NCBI RefSeq assembly: GCF_022201045.2
Contig: NC_068558.1
Span: 48,153,501-48,217,500 of the forward strand
DNA: 64,000 nucleotides
Direction of reading: 5' to 3'
Origin: Citrus sinensis
Taxonomy: Eukaryota; Streptophyta; Magnoliopsida; Sapindales; Rutaceae
Under the pieces are notes generated by a model. It saw nothing but the letters and a program-made list of their open reading frames with translations. It had not been told where the DNA came from and did not search any database. Both the position numbers and the translations under genes were made by a program. This document shows positions 47,293-58,859 of this stretch, piece after piece; the stretch's first letter is position 1, and the number at the start of each line of letters is the position of its first letter.

Positions 47293-50109
47293 TTATTGCC
47301 AGCAATCATTGCAGGAGCACTCACCTTCTCTAAAATGATGGAAGCGAGCACCATCACGGAGGAAAATCTCTCGGCCTCGTACCAACGACATGTATTTCGC
47401 TGCAGTATGGCAATCAGAGCAAACTCTTGTGTTCTTAATCACCCTGATTGGTGCTCTGCTTTTTGTCTTCATCAGTCCATACACGATAGCTAATTTCTCT
47501 GTATGACTCAACAGCACCTTCCCCTTTTCTTCTTCGTCGATGTCTTGATATACACACCTGGTGTCTGGCACATAACCAAGTTTCTTCATTTCAGAAACCA
47601 AATGATATAACTCAAAATATATTTCTCCCGTTGCTGGATGTGGCGCTCCTTCGGCAGAGAACACGTGAACTATCTGATCGATTTGAATCCAGCTCCATAC
47701 GAGTACACTTTTAACTCCTACCTCATCCATCGAATGTCTAAGACGTTCAACATCCTCCCATCTATTTGACATAGCAAGCAAGTTCATCATTAAATTGTAA
47801 TTAGCAGAATTACATGGCTCTAACTTGAAAAGTCTCCTTGATGCAATTTCTGCATACTCCAAGTGTCCATGGATTCGACAAGATCCCAGAAGGGCACCCC
47901 AGATGGTAGCATCTGGCTTGAATGGCATTGTTCTAATGAAGTCCCAAGCTTCATCAAGATAACCAGCTTTTCCAAGAAGATCCACCATGCACGAGTAGTG
48001 CTCTATGGTTGGTATTATGTTATAATCTGTGCTCATACTGTCAAAATACTTCCACCCTTCTTCAACTAAACCAGAGTTCTTACAAGCAGCGAGGAGAGCC
48101 GTGAAGGTTATAGCATCTGGTTGGAAACCCGTTTCAAGCAATTCATGAAAAAGTAAAATTGCCTCTTTTCCATTGCCATAAATGGCAAACCCCATGATCA
48201 TGCAATTCCAAGATGCTAATGTTTTGTTTGCACTCTTTCTGAAAACCTCACGAGCACTTTTCAAATTGCCGGATTTACTGTACATGTCAATTAGCCCTGT
48301 GGCCACATATGCATCTTCGATGAAACCGTTTTTCAGACAAAGGCAGTGTATCTCTTTACCATTCTGCGGCAAACCTAGGCCTCCACAAGTTCGAAGTAAG
48401 CTGGACATAGTTGTAGAGTTGGGCTTGATATCTTCTTGTTGCATTTGGATGAAAAATTTAAGAGATTCCCTATAATTTTCATTTTGCAAACTGCCAGATA
48501 TTAAAGAGGTCCATGTAACCACATTAGGATAGATTCCTGAATTTTTCATATGATGAATGATGGCCAAAGCTTCCTTACTCTGGCCCCAAATTGAATAACC
48601 AGATACCAGACTGTTCCAAGAAACTAAGTCAGGTTTAATTTCTTCCTCCTCCATCTGATTCAACATTTTTTTGGCATTGACTAAAAGGCCCTTGAAACAA
48701 TAACCTGATATTAGGGAGTTCCAAGCTACAATATTCCTGTTCTTCATATTATCAAAAACTTCCTGAGCATTTTGTAAGCAATCATTCTTTACGTACATAT
48801 CCATCAATGAAGTTCCAACATATAAATCATAGTCAAGTCCATTTCTTAAAATATAGCCATGACTCTCTCTCCCATATTTCAAGAGCCTCAATTCAGTAAC
48901 TGCCTGAAGAACAACACTGACAGAACTACCATTTGGCCTGAATCCTAAACTCTGCATTCCACGCAAAAGTGTCAGGACATTTTGGTAAGAGCCATGAGTG
49001 AAATGACCTGACAAAAGGCAATTCCAGGTTATTATATCTGGTTGTATTCTGGATGAATTCATTTTATTGAAAAGGGACCAAGCGACATCCACATAACCAA
49101 GTCCAGTGTAACTCGAGATCATCGAGTTCCATGAAGATAAATTATGATCCTTCATCGAATCAAAAACTCTCGTTGCCAGTTCAAGTTTGTTGTTTCTAGA
49201 GTACATGCTAATCAGGCAATTGCATACCGACAAATTTGATTCCAATGCAGATTTTAAAACATACCCATGAATTTGCTTTCCTTCATGAAAAGCTCCCACT
49301 TTTGCACAAGCTTGTAGCATCTTCACAATTGTTCTGCTAATAGCTTTTGCTGACGAAAACTGCATTTCTCGAAACAATTTAATGGCATTTTCCCATTTCT
49401 CATTCCTCAAGTTTACCATGATTATCTCGTTCCACAATAGATCATCTTCAAGATCTGACACTTCACTGAATAATTTATTAGCACTTTCTACATCCCGACA
49501 CTTCCCATAAAAATTCATCAATGCACACTTCAAATGCACATCAAAATCAAAACCTCTCTTGATCAGACTGGCGTGAACTTCCACACCCAGCCAAAATGCC
49601 ATTAGTTTTGTGCAAAGCTTCAAAATTATAGTAAGAATTCTACTACGAAAAATTACACCCTTACCATGCAACTCTCCCCAAACCTCAAGAAGTTCTTGCA
49701 CTTCCCCGCCAAAACTCTCATAATCTTCCAAAAAAGAACTCCAATCTGCATAACTCCTCGAAAAATACAGAAAGAAAGCTTTTGCAGCTGACGTAAAATC
49801 ACCAAATTCCAAGTAATGAAAAATCAAACTTTTAACCATGTCATCAGAATTCCAAATCTTTCCCATTTTTATCATCTGGGCATGCTTAGATTTAACTGAA
49901 CTCAGACATCTGAACTTATTTGTTTCATTCAAGAAACAAAAACCTGAGGAAATACAAGAGAGTTGAGCTTGTTTGGCAAGGGTATCTGTGGGAGGAAGAG
50001 CAAGAGAAGTTGGTGAATTAGTTATGGAATTTGGCTTGTGAGAGTGCCGATTTTGATTGATGGATGTTCTAGTGTTGAAGTGGTGATAAATTGAATGTAA
50101 TTTGGGCAT
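47293..50109 (-). CDS. Pentatricopeptide repeat protein, PLS class with E and DYW domains
   Basis: Organelle RNA-binding protein of the C-to-U editing class, matching Arabidopsis AT4G01030 by order and type. It is a single exon. I chose the ATG at 50109 (938 residues, MPKLHSIYHHFN); the frame is open a further 91 codons, but that part looks like leader. From about residue 170 a series of PPR motifs repeats (WNSLISGY, WNSMISSYTGLG, WTSLISGSLQ), followed by the E region (HYSCMVDLLGKAGYLDEAWDFI). The C-terminal deaminase-like DYW domain keeps the zinc and catalytic signature HTEKLA (H869, E871) and CSDCH (897-901). It ends CSCNDCWQ instead of the usual CSCGDYW. The target organelle and RNA site are unknown. 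Confidence 0.92.
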   Translation of the reverse strand: MPKLHSIYHHFNTRTSINQNRHSHKPNSITNSPTSLALPPTDTLAKQAQLSCISSGFCFLNETNKFRCLSSVKSKHAQMIKMGKIWNSDDMVKSLIFHYLEFGDFTSAAKAFFLYFSRSYADWSSFLEDYESFGGEVQELLEVWGELHGKGVIFRSRILTIILKLCTKLMAFWLGVEVHASLIKRGFDFDVHLKCALMNFYGKCRDVESANKLFSEVSDLEDDLLWNEIIMVNLRNEKWENAIKLFREMQFSSAKAISRTIVKMLQACAKVGAFHEGKQIHGYVLKSALESNLSVCNCLISMYSRNNKLELATRVFDSMKDHNLSSWNSMISSYTGLGYVDVAWSLFNKMNSSRIQPDIITWNCLLSGHFTHGSYQNVLTLLRGMQSLGFRPNGSSVSVVLQAVTELRLLKYGRESHGYILRNGLDYDLYVGTSLMDMYVKNDCLQNAQEVFDNMKNRNIVAWNSLISGYCFKGLLVNAKKMLNQMEEEEIKPDLVSWNSLVSGYSIWGQSKEALAIIHHMKNSGIYPNVVTWTSLISGSLQNENYRESLKFFIQMQQEDIKPNSTTMSSLLRTCGGLGLPQNGKEIHCLCLKNGFIEDAYVATGLIDMYSKSGNLKSAREVFRKSANKTLASWNCMIMGFAIYGNGKEAILLFHELLETGFQPDAITFTALLAACKNSGLVEEGWKYFDSMSTDYNIIPTIEHYSCMVDLLGKAGYLDEAWDFIRTMPFKPDATIWGALLGSCRIHGHLEYAEIASRRLFKLEPCNSANYNLMMNLLAMSNRWEDVERLRHSMDEVGVKSVLVWSWIQIDQIVHVFSAEGAPHPATGEIYFELYHLVSEMKKLGYVPDTRCVYQDIDEEEKGKVLLSHTEKLAIVYGLMKTKSRAPIRVIKNTRVCSDCHTAAKYMSLVRGREIFLRDGARFHHFREGECSCNDCWQ

Positions 50110-52336
50110 GACGATGGCGGTATTTTGTCGGGTAAGCTGTGAAGAACCAACACAGCCTATGTAATATAATAACAAGGCGAAGAAGCTCTCACTTCCCACT
50201 GACAGTACAGACACCGCTTTGAAATTTGTAACTTCACATTTTCTTTGTTGATTTTGTGGATGAGGTCTATCCTGAGATTTCGTGCCCTGAAACGGCTCGT
50301 TTTCGCCTCCCACCTGAAACGCACCGTTTAATCGTTCGAACATTAAACGTGGAATGATTATTATGTTGATGTGTATCGTCATTACATTACGCGCATGGTA
50401 ACATAATGCGTTTCGTATGATTGATATTCATTAAAATTGGCCAAAAAATAAAAAATAAAAAATCCCCACTTTACGGATTTCAAAAAGTAATCAAATAGTT
50501 TAATGGAGATTTGAAAGCAAAAGTACAAATTATCCTTTCGGCTTTCAAGTTTTTGTTTGCGAGGAGGCCATCACCAAGATGGGGATGCAAAGGTAAAGAG
50601 CCTGTTTGCTCTTCAAACCTAACAGTGCTGTATAATAATGTAGAGCAGGCAACTCAAAGTTTGTTTCCACCCCAACGAAGGCCCCCAAGCCTAGTTTGCC
50701 TACACATTTTGGTGGCATGGCAATTTTGGAAGCCCTTGAGGGGTAGTCAACAACCAGTGACTTGAAGTTGAAGTTGAGGGCCATGCTCATCGGATTGCCT
50801 CATTAACTCAGCCTCAGCTTCTTACCATTTATAGCCACCACTAAGAATATGTTGTTGGAGAAATTCTTTTTATCAAATAGTCTCAGAGACAAAATATAAA
50901 AAGTAAATATCCGTCAGTCAACATCAACATTCAACAAGAGTGAAGCAGCTACATATTCATTCATAATCTCATTGAGTCCGCGCAAAAACCATTCCAAATA
51001 TCCATATCCAATGGAGCATTACACAAGTTGGAAGGACTGATCTATTTCTTATCCATTCATCAATTTGTCAATCAAGGTTCTTATGATTGCTCTATTTTCT
51101 CTAGCTCTTGAAACATTTTCTTGATTTCATCATGCATCTTACAGAATACCGAGGTCAACCGAAAAAAAAAAAACACCAGAGGCTTATTTAAAACGACTAT
51201 ATTTTATGAACAAATTTAACCGACAGTTAAATGATTACAAATATTCCATGCAAATGATTACAATGAAGCCAGAGACTCTTCTATTCGCACTTTTGTGTTG
51301 AAATATTTTTTATTCGTTGGTGACATGGTAAGGGTCAAAAGCACATTCTTGACTCTAGCTCTGAGCTAGCACACTCTTAACTCTAGCCATGACGTAGCCC
51401 GCTGTAAGCGTGTTGTGTTTGTTGTATATTTAATTAACACGTGTGGAAGCAAAATAAATAAACAAACACCGCTGCACTTCCCACACCAAGGTATCAAGTA
51501 ATATCACAATGATGCCACGGAAAAATTGGATCTTGAAAATCATGAATTTACAACACTCATCCAATGAAAATCTATACGCTAATCTCAAATGACAAAAGGC
51601 CACAGTTTGGAATAACTTTTCTTCCCAATAAAAATGGCTCTACTTTGTTCTGAAAAAGACATATTCGGAACTGATAATGTGTTCTTCTATCCTCCTGTAT
51701 CTATATGTTATAACAACCCACTAACTGACAATTGCAATGGTTGCATAATCTGAAAAGGCTATCACAAAATGCAATACACATTACACTAGAATACCCAAAA
51801 CACAGTGCCCTAAAATAGAAGAGTCAGTTTATCTTTTAAAGTCTATTAGTTTAAGGTCTATTATTACTTCCACAAACATCTTGATTGCATAGGAAGTTTT
51901 CTCAAAATACAATGACTCGAAATCATGAGGCTTGTTCAGCCATTTCACCATAAGTTTTTAGATCATGACAAATTTCATATCTATGATAAATCCATTAGCT
52001 CTCTCCCAGGAAAAAGTACAGTTCCTAGTCAACCATTTGTAGAACATTCCACTTGCAATAGTCTGTCTAGCTCTGAAAGACAACTAATGTTTTCACTATA
52101 TTAACAAAAAGCATTAACTATTACACATCAGAAACATAATACATGATTTATCATTCCCCTTTAGCTGGCAGTTTCCCATATTGATTTAGTTGATGATTAG
52201 GTTTCAGGCCTTACATTTTTGAAGACCGATGGCAAATACCATTGATACTCTGAAAGCATCAGCCAAGACAAATGATGACAGCTTTTATACCTCTAGTTTG
52301 GGACCTTCAGCACATAGAGACAATTTGCACCTTCTT
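50110..52336. other. Intergenic region between the PPR gene and WTF1
   Basis: This contains the PPR gene's 5' flank, a small hypothetical frame (listed separately), and about 1.5 kb of AT-rich DNA in which no gene was recognised. Confidence 0.5.
50545..50790 (-). CDS. Small hypothetical ORF, 81 residues
   Basis: An ATG-started frame beginning MSMALNFNFKSLVVDYPS. I do not recognise the sequence. Base composition is less AT-rich than the neighbouring DNA, and a + frame overlaps it, so coding is doubtful. It could be a decayed gene fragment. Confidence 0.2.
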   Translation of the reverse strand: MSMALNFNFKSLVVDYPSRASKIAMPPKCVGKLGLGAFVGVETNFELPALHYYTALLGLKSKQALYLCIPILVMASSQTKT

Positions 52337-53911
52337 TTACCAGCGTTCTCTTGGCCTACCATCAGGAAACACAGGGGCTAGCACCTTTTCTTTTTTCTTC
52401 ACAGAGCTATCTACCAGTTTAGCTGATTTGTTTTCTCCAATCTTTACAGTTCCATAATCTTCATCAAAATCTGGAGGCATATCATCATCTTCATCACTCC
52501 AATCATCTTCATTGCCATCATCAACATCATCAAACTGACCATCAGTCATATAATCATCAATTGACCAGTCCTCTCCATCCTCACCACTTCCCTCTTCTGG
52601 TTCATCAGTCCTGTCAGAGTAGTGATCATCTTTCTGGGGAGCACCTCTCTTTGGAAATCTAGGAACAGAGACAAGCGCGCGGAATTTCTCTTTGATAACC
52701 AACAGTCGATCCTTATCTATCAATTGGGAATCACGGTAAGCTTCCCTGAGGAAAACTGAATCTCTATCCCCTTTCAAGGAGACATAGAACATATCAGGGT
52801 GCCTTATCAGCATTCCCCTTACTTGCTGAGAGAACCTAAACTCCTCTCTGAAATGAGTAAGGTGATCCACAAGAGTTTTCTTCTCAACAGTGAGGCTCAA
52901 AATCTCATGAACAATTCCACAAGCATGCTTTTCTTTCTCTGGTGTTCCTGGCCTTAATCCTGAAAAATCTGAATAAGGGGATATATATGGCATATCTCTA
53001 AACTGACAAATTCTTCTCGTTTCACCCTTGGAAAGATTAAGACCCTTTGGAAGCTTCACTCTATTGAACTTAAGTGGTCTATCAATAATCAAATCTTTTT
53101 CTTTCAACTCTCTGATTCGATTTTCCTCCGCAGCTAATTCTGCAGCTGATACAGCAAGCTGGGGGTCCCAATGTGTTAATTCTAACGCAGGGCCTCTCTC
53201 AGTTGCAACAACACGGAAATATTGGGGGTACCTATGACAAATTGTGTCACGAAACTCAAGCGGTAGCCCAAGATCAGTCTTTAAATGGGCAATTTTCTCC
53301 AACAAAATCCGCTTCTCTAGTGACATCATCAACAATTTCCTCAATTTAGTAACCAACAAATCTTCCATTTCATTCCTAACCTTCACCTCTTCTAAGTAGA
53401 GCCTTTCAGCTTCTGGTGTCAATTTGAACCGCAATGAATAAACCCCTTCTTCTATGATTTCGAACACAGCAGGGAACTTCCTCAACAAGGCAATAAACCT
53501 ACGCTTTTTTGTGAGACCCAAATCTCTTCTGAACCTACCCAATTGCTTAAGGGACATAATTCTATCAGGTTGACTTACTAAAATCTTCCTAATCTTTGAC
53601 ACCAATTTGAGCTTCTTGTCCCTTTGAATCACATTATCAAAGGGAAGCTCTTTCCTTCTCTTCACAGAAGCTCTAACTGGAGCAACGGGTATGTGAGGTT
53701 TGTTAACATTACCCGGAGAACCGAATCTTTTGTGTAAAACCAAACCTTTACCCCAAAACTGAGACTTTTCAACTTGCGTTGTTGAGGCTGAGAGGTGGGA
53801 TTTTACATAAAGTTTGGGCTTTTCAAGGAAGGGAGATTTGTAAGAGAGGAATAAGGGAAAGGATGGAGACGGTGTGGCTTTAGCGGAAGAAAGAAACAGT
53901 ATGGGCTCCAT
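52337..53911 (-). CDS. WTF1: PORR-domain chloroplast RNA splicing factor WTF1
   Basis: Plant organelle RNA recognition (PORR, formerly DUF860) protein. In Arabidopsis and maize WTF1 binds group II intron RNA in chloroplasts and works with RNC1 in splicing. It is a single exon of 524 residues. Residues 1-80 form a Ser/Lys-rich transit-peptide-like start. The PORR region spans about 90-415 and shows RDKKLKLVSKIRKILVSQP, then LKQLGRFRRDLGLTKK, LLRKFPAVFEI, FRDTICHRYPQYFRVV and MLIRHPDMFYVSLKGDRDSV. From about residue 437 the tail is strongly acidic (DEPEEGSGEDGEDW, DDGNEDDWSDEDDDMPPDF). The gene order PPR-WTF1-GH18-TROL matches Arabidopsis AT4G01037 and its neighbours, which supports orthology. 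It is intact. Confidence 0.94.
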   Translation of the reverse strand: MEPILFLSSAKATPSPSFPLFLSYKSPFLEKPKLYVKSHLSASTTQVEKSQFWGKGLVLHKRFGSPGNVNKPHIPVAPVRASVKRRKELPFDNVIQRDKKLKLVSKIRKILVSQPDRIMSLKQLGRFRRDLGLTKKRRFIALLRKFPAVFEIIEEGVYSLRFKLTPEAERLYLEEVKVRNEMEDLLVTKLRKLLMMSLEKRILLEKIAHLKTDLGLPLEFRDTICHRYPQYFRVVATERGPALELTHWDPQLAVSAAELAAEENRIRELKEKDLIIDRPLKFNRVKLPKGLNLSKGETRRICQFRDMPYISPYSDFSGLRPGTPEKEKHACGIVHEILSLTVEKKTLVDHLTHFREEFRFSQQVRGMLIRHPDMFYVSLKGDRDSVFLREAYRDSQLIDKDRLLVIKEKFRALVSVPRFPKRGAPQKDDHYSDRTDEPEEGSGEDGEDWSIDDYMTDGQFDDVDDGNEDDWSDEDDDMPPDFDEDYGTVKIGENKSAKLVDSSVKKKEKVLAPVFPDGRPRERW

Positions 53912-54533
53912 TTTTCAAGTTTACTGTAAATAAGGGTAAATAAAAAGGGCAACTCCAAGCTCATAAACAGAGACAGAGGAATTACCTGCCTTCTTTGGTC
54001 TCAGTTTGGAGGCCGAAGCTCGTTCTGTGAAGTGAAATGAATAAATAATTTGATTAGGGTTTATGAACAAAAACCCTTTGCAGTGCAAAGACTGATATTT
54101 CTGTTGGCAATGAACGAAGAATTGAGGATATCGTCACTTGTCTTGTCTGCACTTCAATATACTTGTGAAAAATATCAAGGCTATAATTGTCTTTAATGCC
54201 AAAAAAGTTACAACAACGGTTCGGTCCTTGTACTCTTGATAATATTTTATAATATTAAGCTTAAATATTCGAGTTTCTCAATAAAGACTTAGTTTTGATT
54301 TTTAGTTAATCGATAGACAATAAATAGAGTCCGTATAACTGGTTTTCGTCCGGGCGCTCTATTTTATGGAGCTGGCTAAGTTAAGATTCTGTAACTTACA
54401 AATCCAACTGTAGCCAACTCTTATTGCCTGCATTTGCACGGTTTTTCTCTCTCCTCAGGACACGTGTGCTGCTTCCATTGGGTGTGTACGTTACAGATTC
54501 TGTAACGTAGATTGGTCCCTATTATATATATAT
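53912..54533. promoter_or_regulatory. WTF1 promoter side of a divergent intergenic region
   Basis: On the minus strand AAACCCTAA (telo-box) lies at 54054-54062, about 150 bp upstream of the WTF1 ATG. CACGTG (G-box) is at 54461-54466. TACGTTACAG / CTGTAACGTA at 54487-54509 is a perfect 10-bp inverted repeat with a 3-bp loop. Confidence 0.4.
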
Positions 54534-55786
54534 GAGTGCTGCTATGTATCGAGAGGGACGAGAGAAACGGCAGCAGTTGCTGCCGTTTCGCCTCTCGTTC
54601 ATCTCACTCGTTAAAACATTAAAAAAATAAAAAAAAAATTTTGAATAAAGAAATGGCATGTGAAATCTAGCAGGCTTTCACTTTCCTGAACTTTCACTTT
54701 CCTCTCTCACGCAAATCACTATCTTCTCAACTGTTCACGGCCTCCTCCCTCTCCAGCCAGCCTTTCACGAACTGCTCACGACCATTAAAATGAAACATTT
54801 AACACAAATAGAAGTGATGACAAGATGTATCGGCTCATTTTTTAAATACGAAAATCAATTGAAAATTAAATGAAGTCTTAATAAATCAACCTAGGGTTAC
54901 TGATGAGCAAAAAAATATTAGAGTTGGATGATCTGCTTTGTCTATAATTATTGATGAGTAACAACAAAGTTTAAAATTTTTAGATGTCACGTCGCCACAC
55001 ATAACTATAAAAGCCTTCCTTATGAGAGCCTAATAATTCAAGTTCGCCCATTTTACACCCACCTGAAAATCAATCGTAAGCGCTGCCTAGTTACTTATAC
55101 ATTGGGATCATCCATATGGTGGCAGCTTATGACATGCATATCTATTTAATTATCTGCTTCTCTTGTAATTAATGGCTATATATCACCACCTGCTTCCTTT
55201 TCAATATTGCTTCTTTAATTCTCTTGTCATTGCGAATCCTTGCCTCTGCAAGTGTTTATAGTTTACAATTCCAATCCTGAAACTGGAAAACCAAATCCTG
55301 AAGGCTATGCTTACAGTTCCAAAACGAAAAACAAAACCAACTGATAATGGTCGAGTTTCCAAATCAAAACCTGAGGATGGCACTTCTGGATACCACCTTG
55401 ATAAATCCAAATCCGAGACTGAAACTACAACTTAGCATATTACATGTGGCCGTTTTAATGAAAAAAAAAAAGGTATGTACTTTAATTTGTTCTACAATCC
55501 GAAATATTTTTGCCGGAAGCCGTGAGGGAGAGAGGATGTCGACCAGTTGAGAAGATGGTGATATTTGCGTGAGATAATGATGATTTGCGTGAGGGAGAGA
55601 GGAAAGTCAGAGCTGGAGATCAATTGATAAGTTTTCCCTTTGCACGCAATGATAAAACACTCTTTCTTTATTCATTCTTTTATTATTTTAATGTTTTAGG
55701 TAGCGAGAGGAACAAGAAGCAAAACAACAACAGAGAATGCCGTTTCTCTCGCATTATCTAGTTCCTCTCGCTCCCTAGCATTTTCC
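54534..55786. mobile_element. Mutator-type MITE, ~1.25 kb, between WTF1 and the GH18 gene
   Basis: Imperfect terminal inverted repeats longer than 100 bp are seen. The left end has TCGAGAGGGACGAGAGAAACGG and the right end, in reverse complement, GCGAGAGGAAC then CGAGAGAAACGG. Further in, both have CCTCTCG followed by TTAAAACATTAAAA or TAAAACATTAAAA. The flanks are TATATATAT on both sides, compatible with a 9-bp target duplication but low in complexity. An 11-bp-arm palindrome (AAACGGCAGCA/TGCTGCCGTTT) sits at 54565-54588. No transposase is present. Confidence 0.7.
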
Positions 55787-55817
<31 letters not shown>

Positions 55818-56129
55818 ATGAATAAATTTAAGACCCCTGGTTGGGCGGTTAGTGTCCTTTGACCCCAAGCGTTTTAATGTCAATAGGTTTTTATTTTTTA
55901 ACGACCAGTTTAATGCAAATGAGTACTTCCGTCCTTAATTGAGTGATCATATAATATTAGGGATCCGTGTGGGAACCCAAAACCAAAAGAATGAAACGAC
56001 ATGTCGAAGTAATGACAAGTGAAAATCAGACCCGTCGTAAGTATAATCTGTTTACAAACGCTATGAAGGAAGCTCTTTTCCATCCAAATCCCTCTACCTT
56101 TTGAATTGGCCGTTAGACAAAACACAGAA
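55787..56129 (+). promoter_or_regulatory. 5' flank of the GH18 gene
   Basis: A short (TA)n/(TG)n run at about 55787-55818 is followed by roughly 300 bp of unique sequence before the ATG. No motif stands out. Confidence 0.4.
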
Positions 56130-58859
56130 ATGGCGAAAAGGAGAGACCGCCGAGTTGCACCGAGCCCGGGCCGTCCTAAAAACCGAGTCGAATCGGCTGC
56201 TCGATTAGACCAGTTCAGCGACTCAGCTTCCGATCGCAAGCTCATCACCATTTTCGTTATCTTCTTCATCGTGATTCCCACCGTGTCCGTACTCTTATAC
56301 TGTACCAAATACTCTACACGCGCCAACCGTTCGGCGACTCACATGCATCAGCGAGGACTCGTCAAAACTGATGTGAATTACCAAGAAATCCTCACGGTGA
56401 GTACTGCTTGTATTCTACTCTTATGAGTTATGATGTATTCTACTGTTATCTTATTTATAATCTCCTATATGAAACGCTGTGTTAATTGAAATTTTACCGA
56501 GTATTTCAGGAGAATTCAAAGGTTTCAGAGAATGCGTCCCATCGGTATTACACGTATCCCGTATTGGCCTATATTACTCCATGGTCAGTTCACTAAACGG
56601 CTTCATTTAGATTTTGATGTTTAATTACTGTGGTTTCAAATTGTCTGAGCTTATTGTGTTTGGTTGTTAATATGATGTTCCTTGCAGGAATTCTAAGGGC
56701 TATGAACTGGCCAAGATGTTCAATTCTAAATTTACACACTTATCACCTGTTTGGTATGATCTCAAGAGGTATGTCCATCTGATACCTATTATCGACCTGG
56801 CACTGACTGTGCTTGTTTTAAGACTATCACTGGATTTTCTGAATGCCTAAGAATTGTGGCTAAATTTCCTTAATTTTAAAAGTATAAACAGAGTTGACAG
56901 TATGAGAGGGGGGGGGGGGGGTGCTTCTGCTGTCTCTAGACTTAATTGATGCTGGCATCTCAAACTACAGAAGGGGTTTTTTAATATGTGTGTGCTGTAT
57001 GTAGTAAAGTTGGGAACATAACAATTCTGTGTTTCATAGACTGTTGTATGACTTTCTGTTGCCAGCCAGGGAACTAGCTTAATCCTGGAAGGAAGACATA
57101 ATGCAGATGCAGGATGGCTTTTGGAGCTTAGAAAAGGAGATGCCCTGGTAATAGAATTGGCCGAGTGTTCTGTCTTTTTTTTTTTTTTTAACTTTTCCCC
57201 TTTGGCAGTTGGAACATATGAAACTTACAGCTAAAGAAGGTACTTAAAATTGGTTGGTTTAATCATGCAATTAGACATCCATTTTTAAACATTCTCATAC
57301 GAATGTCATTAGATTCATTTATCGTTTATGGGAAACATTGTCTCTCTCTCAATATCTAGATCATGGTTAGGTAGCTATTAATTTTTGACAAACCTGCATG
57401 GATTATTTAAATCTTGTGAAGTTCTACTGTTTTGATGTGTTAGGTGTTACCCAGAGTGGTTCTGGAAGCATTTCCAAAGGAGCTTCTCAGAAAGAAGAAA
57501 CTGAGGGACAAAGCCATTGACCTTATATTAACAGAGTGCAAGTAGGCTGCCAGTTCCTATATTTCTTTTTACTTCCTCTCCAATTTAGGGGTGTGATAGG
57601 AAATTGATTTGGTGATTATATTTCTATAATGATACGCCGGGTTCTTAACAATAGATCATTTTTATGTTGTTTAACCTCTCATTCTTATCATTAGAAGTGT
57701 TGTTATTCCGTGTGAATTGAGGACTTTGATCCCCTGGTCTCTACAATTATAAATGGACATGATTGGTTTTTGTGCCAGTGGGGTGTCCTCTATCATCAGT
57801 GATCTGAGTATTTGCTTTTGATTAGTTTGAGAAAAAAAAACATGTATTTAGTTGTTTATACACTGAGATCTGTGTGGATCCTCCCCTTTTGGAAACAGGG
57901 AAATGGAATATGATGGTATAGTGCTAGAGTCTTGGTCCACGTGGACAGCTTATGGCATTTTGCATGATCCAGAATTGCGGAATATGGTAACTGTTTACTA
58001 ATGTATAAAACTTTTTTTTTCTTTAATATTTGAACAGTTTGGAGATTTCCATAATTAGTTTCTGGACTCTTACTGCTCAACTTTGTAATCCACCCAACCT
58101 TGCTCATCTGATCAGTGATATCTGAAAGTGACAAATCCTCTTCTTTTGAAAACTCAGGCACTAGAGTTTATAAAACAACTTGGAAATGCGCTGCACAGTG
58201 TGAACTCAGTGAGAAACAGGAAGCAACATTTGCAGTTGGTCTATGTCATAGGTCCACCACATTCAGAGAAGTTCCAACCACATGACTTTGGGCCAGTGGA
58301 TCTGCAGAGCTTGAGTGATGCCGTAGATGGTTTCTCATTAATGACTTATGACTTCTCAGGTCCCCATAACCCTGGTCCTAATGCTCCACTGAAGTGGATA
58401 AGTTTTACCCTGCAGCTGCTCCTTGGTAGCCCTGGCATTGGCACTCGTAGCTTAGCTAGGAAGATATTTCTTGGCATCAATTTCTATGGAAATGATTTTG
58501 TCCTTTCAGAAGGTATGCTGTTTTTTTTTTGGCCCCATTTTTTGGAGATTGGTTTCTTTGTAAAGTAGCCATAGAGAGGCTCTCGTTCATATAATGGAAT
58601 TGCAGCATCAGGTGGTGGAGCCATCACTGGAAGGGAGTACCTCAACTTATTGCAGAAGCACAAGCCTGCACTCCAGTGGGAAAAGAACAGTGGGGAGCAC
58701 TTCTTCTTCTTCTCTGATGAAAATCAAGTCAAGCATGCTGTGTTTTACCCTTCATTAATATCAATTTCCATGCGACTAGAGGAAGCTAAGTTATGGGGAA
58801 CTGGCATTGCCATCTGGGAAATTGGGCAAGGTTTGGATTACTTTTTTGATCTACTGTAA
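56130..58859 (+). CDS. Membrane-anchored GH18-family protein, chitinase domain-containing protein 1 (CHID1)-like
   Basis: Glycoside hydrolase family 18 fold protein, as Arabidopsis AT4G01040; substrate unknown. Eight exons (56130-56396, 56510-56583, 56688-56768, 57066-57147, 57444-57541, 57899-57986, 58158-58512, 58606-58859) join in frame to 432 residues. A basic N-terminus (KRRDRR) precedes one membrane segment at about 38-58 ([18 protein letters not shown]), predicting a type II anchor with the barrel on the luminal side. The barrel starts at [15 protein letters not shown]-like [10 protein letters not shown] and FSLMTYDFS are typical GH18 strands. The active-site strand reads YDGIVLESW (205-213) and not the classical DGxDxDxE, so chitinase activity is doubtful. 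The ATG at 56130 was chosen because the open frame upstream of it contains no ATG. Confidence 0.92.

Noticed and set aside
50110-50382. 91-codon N-terminal extension of the PPR protein
   Set aside because: The extension has no targeting or PPR character and looks like open 5' leader; the ATG at 50109 begins a plausible transit peptide.
56106-56129. Upstream extension of the GH18 frame
   Set aside because: It begins at TTG; the first ATG is at 56130.
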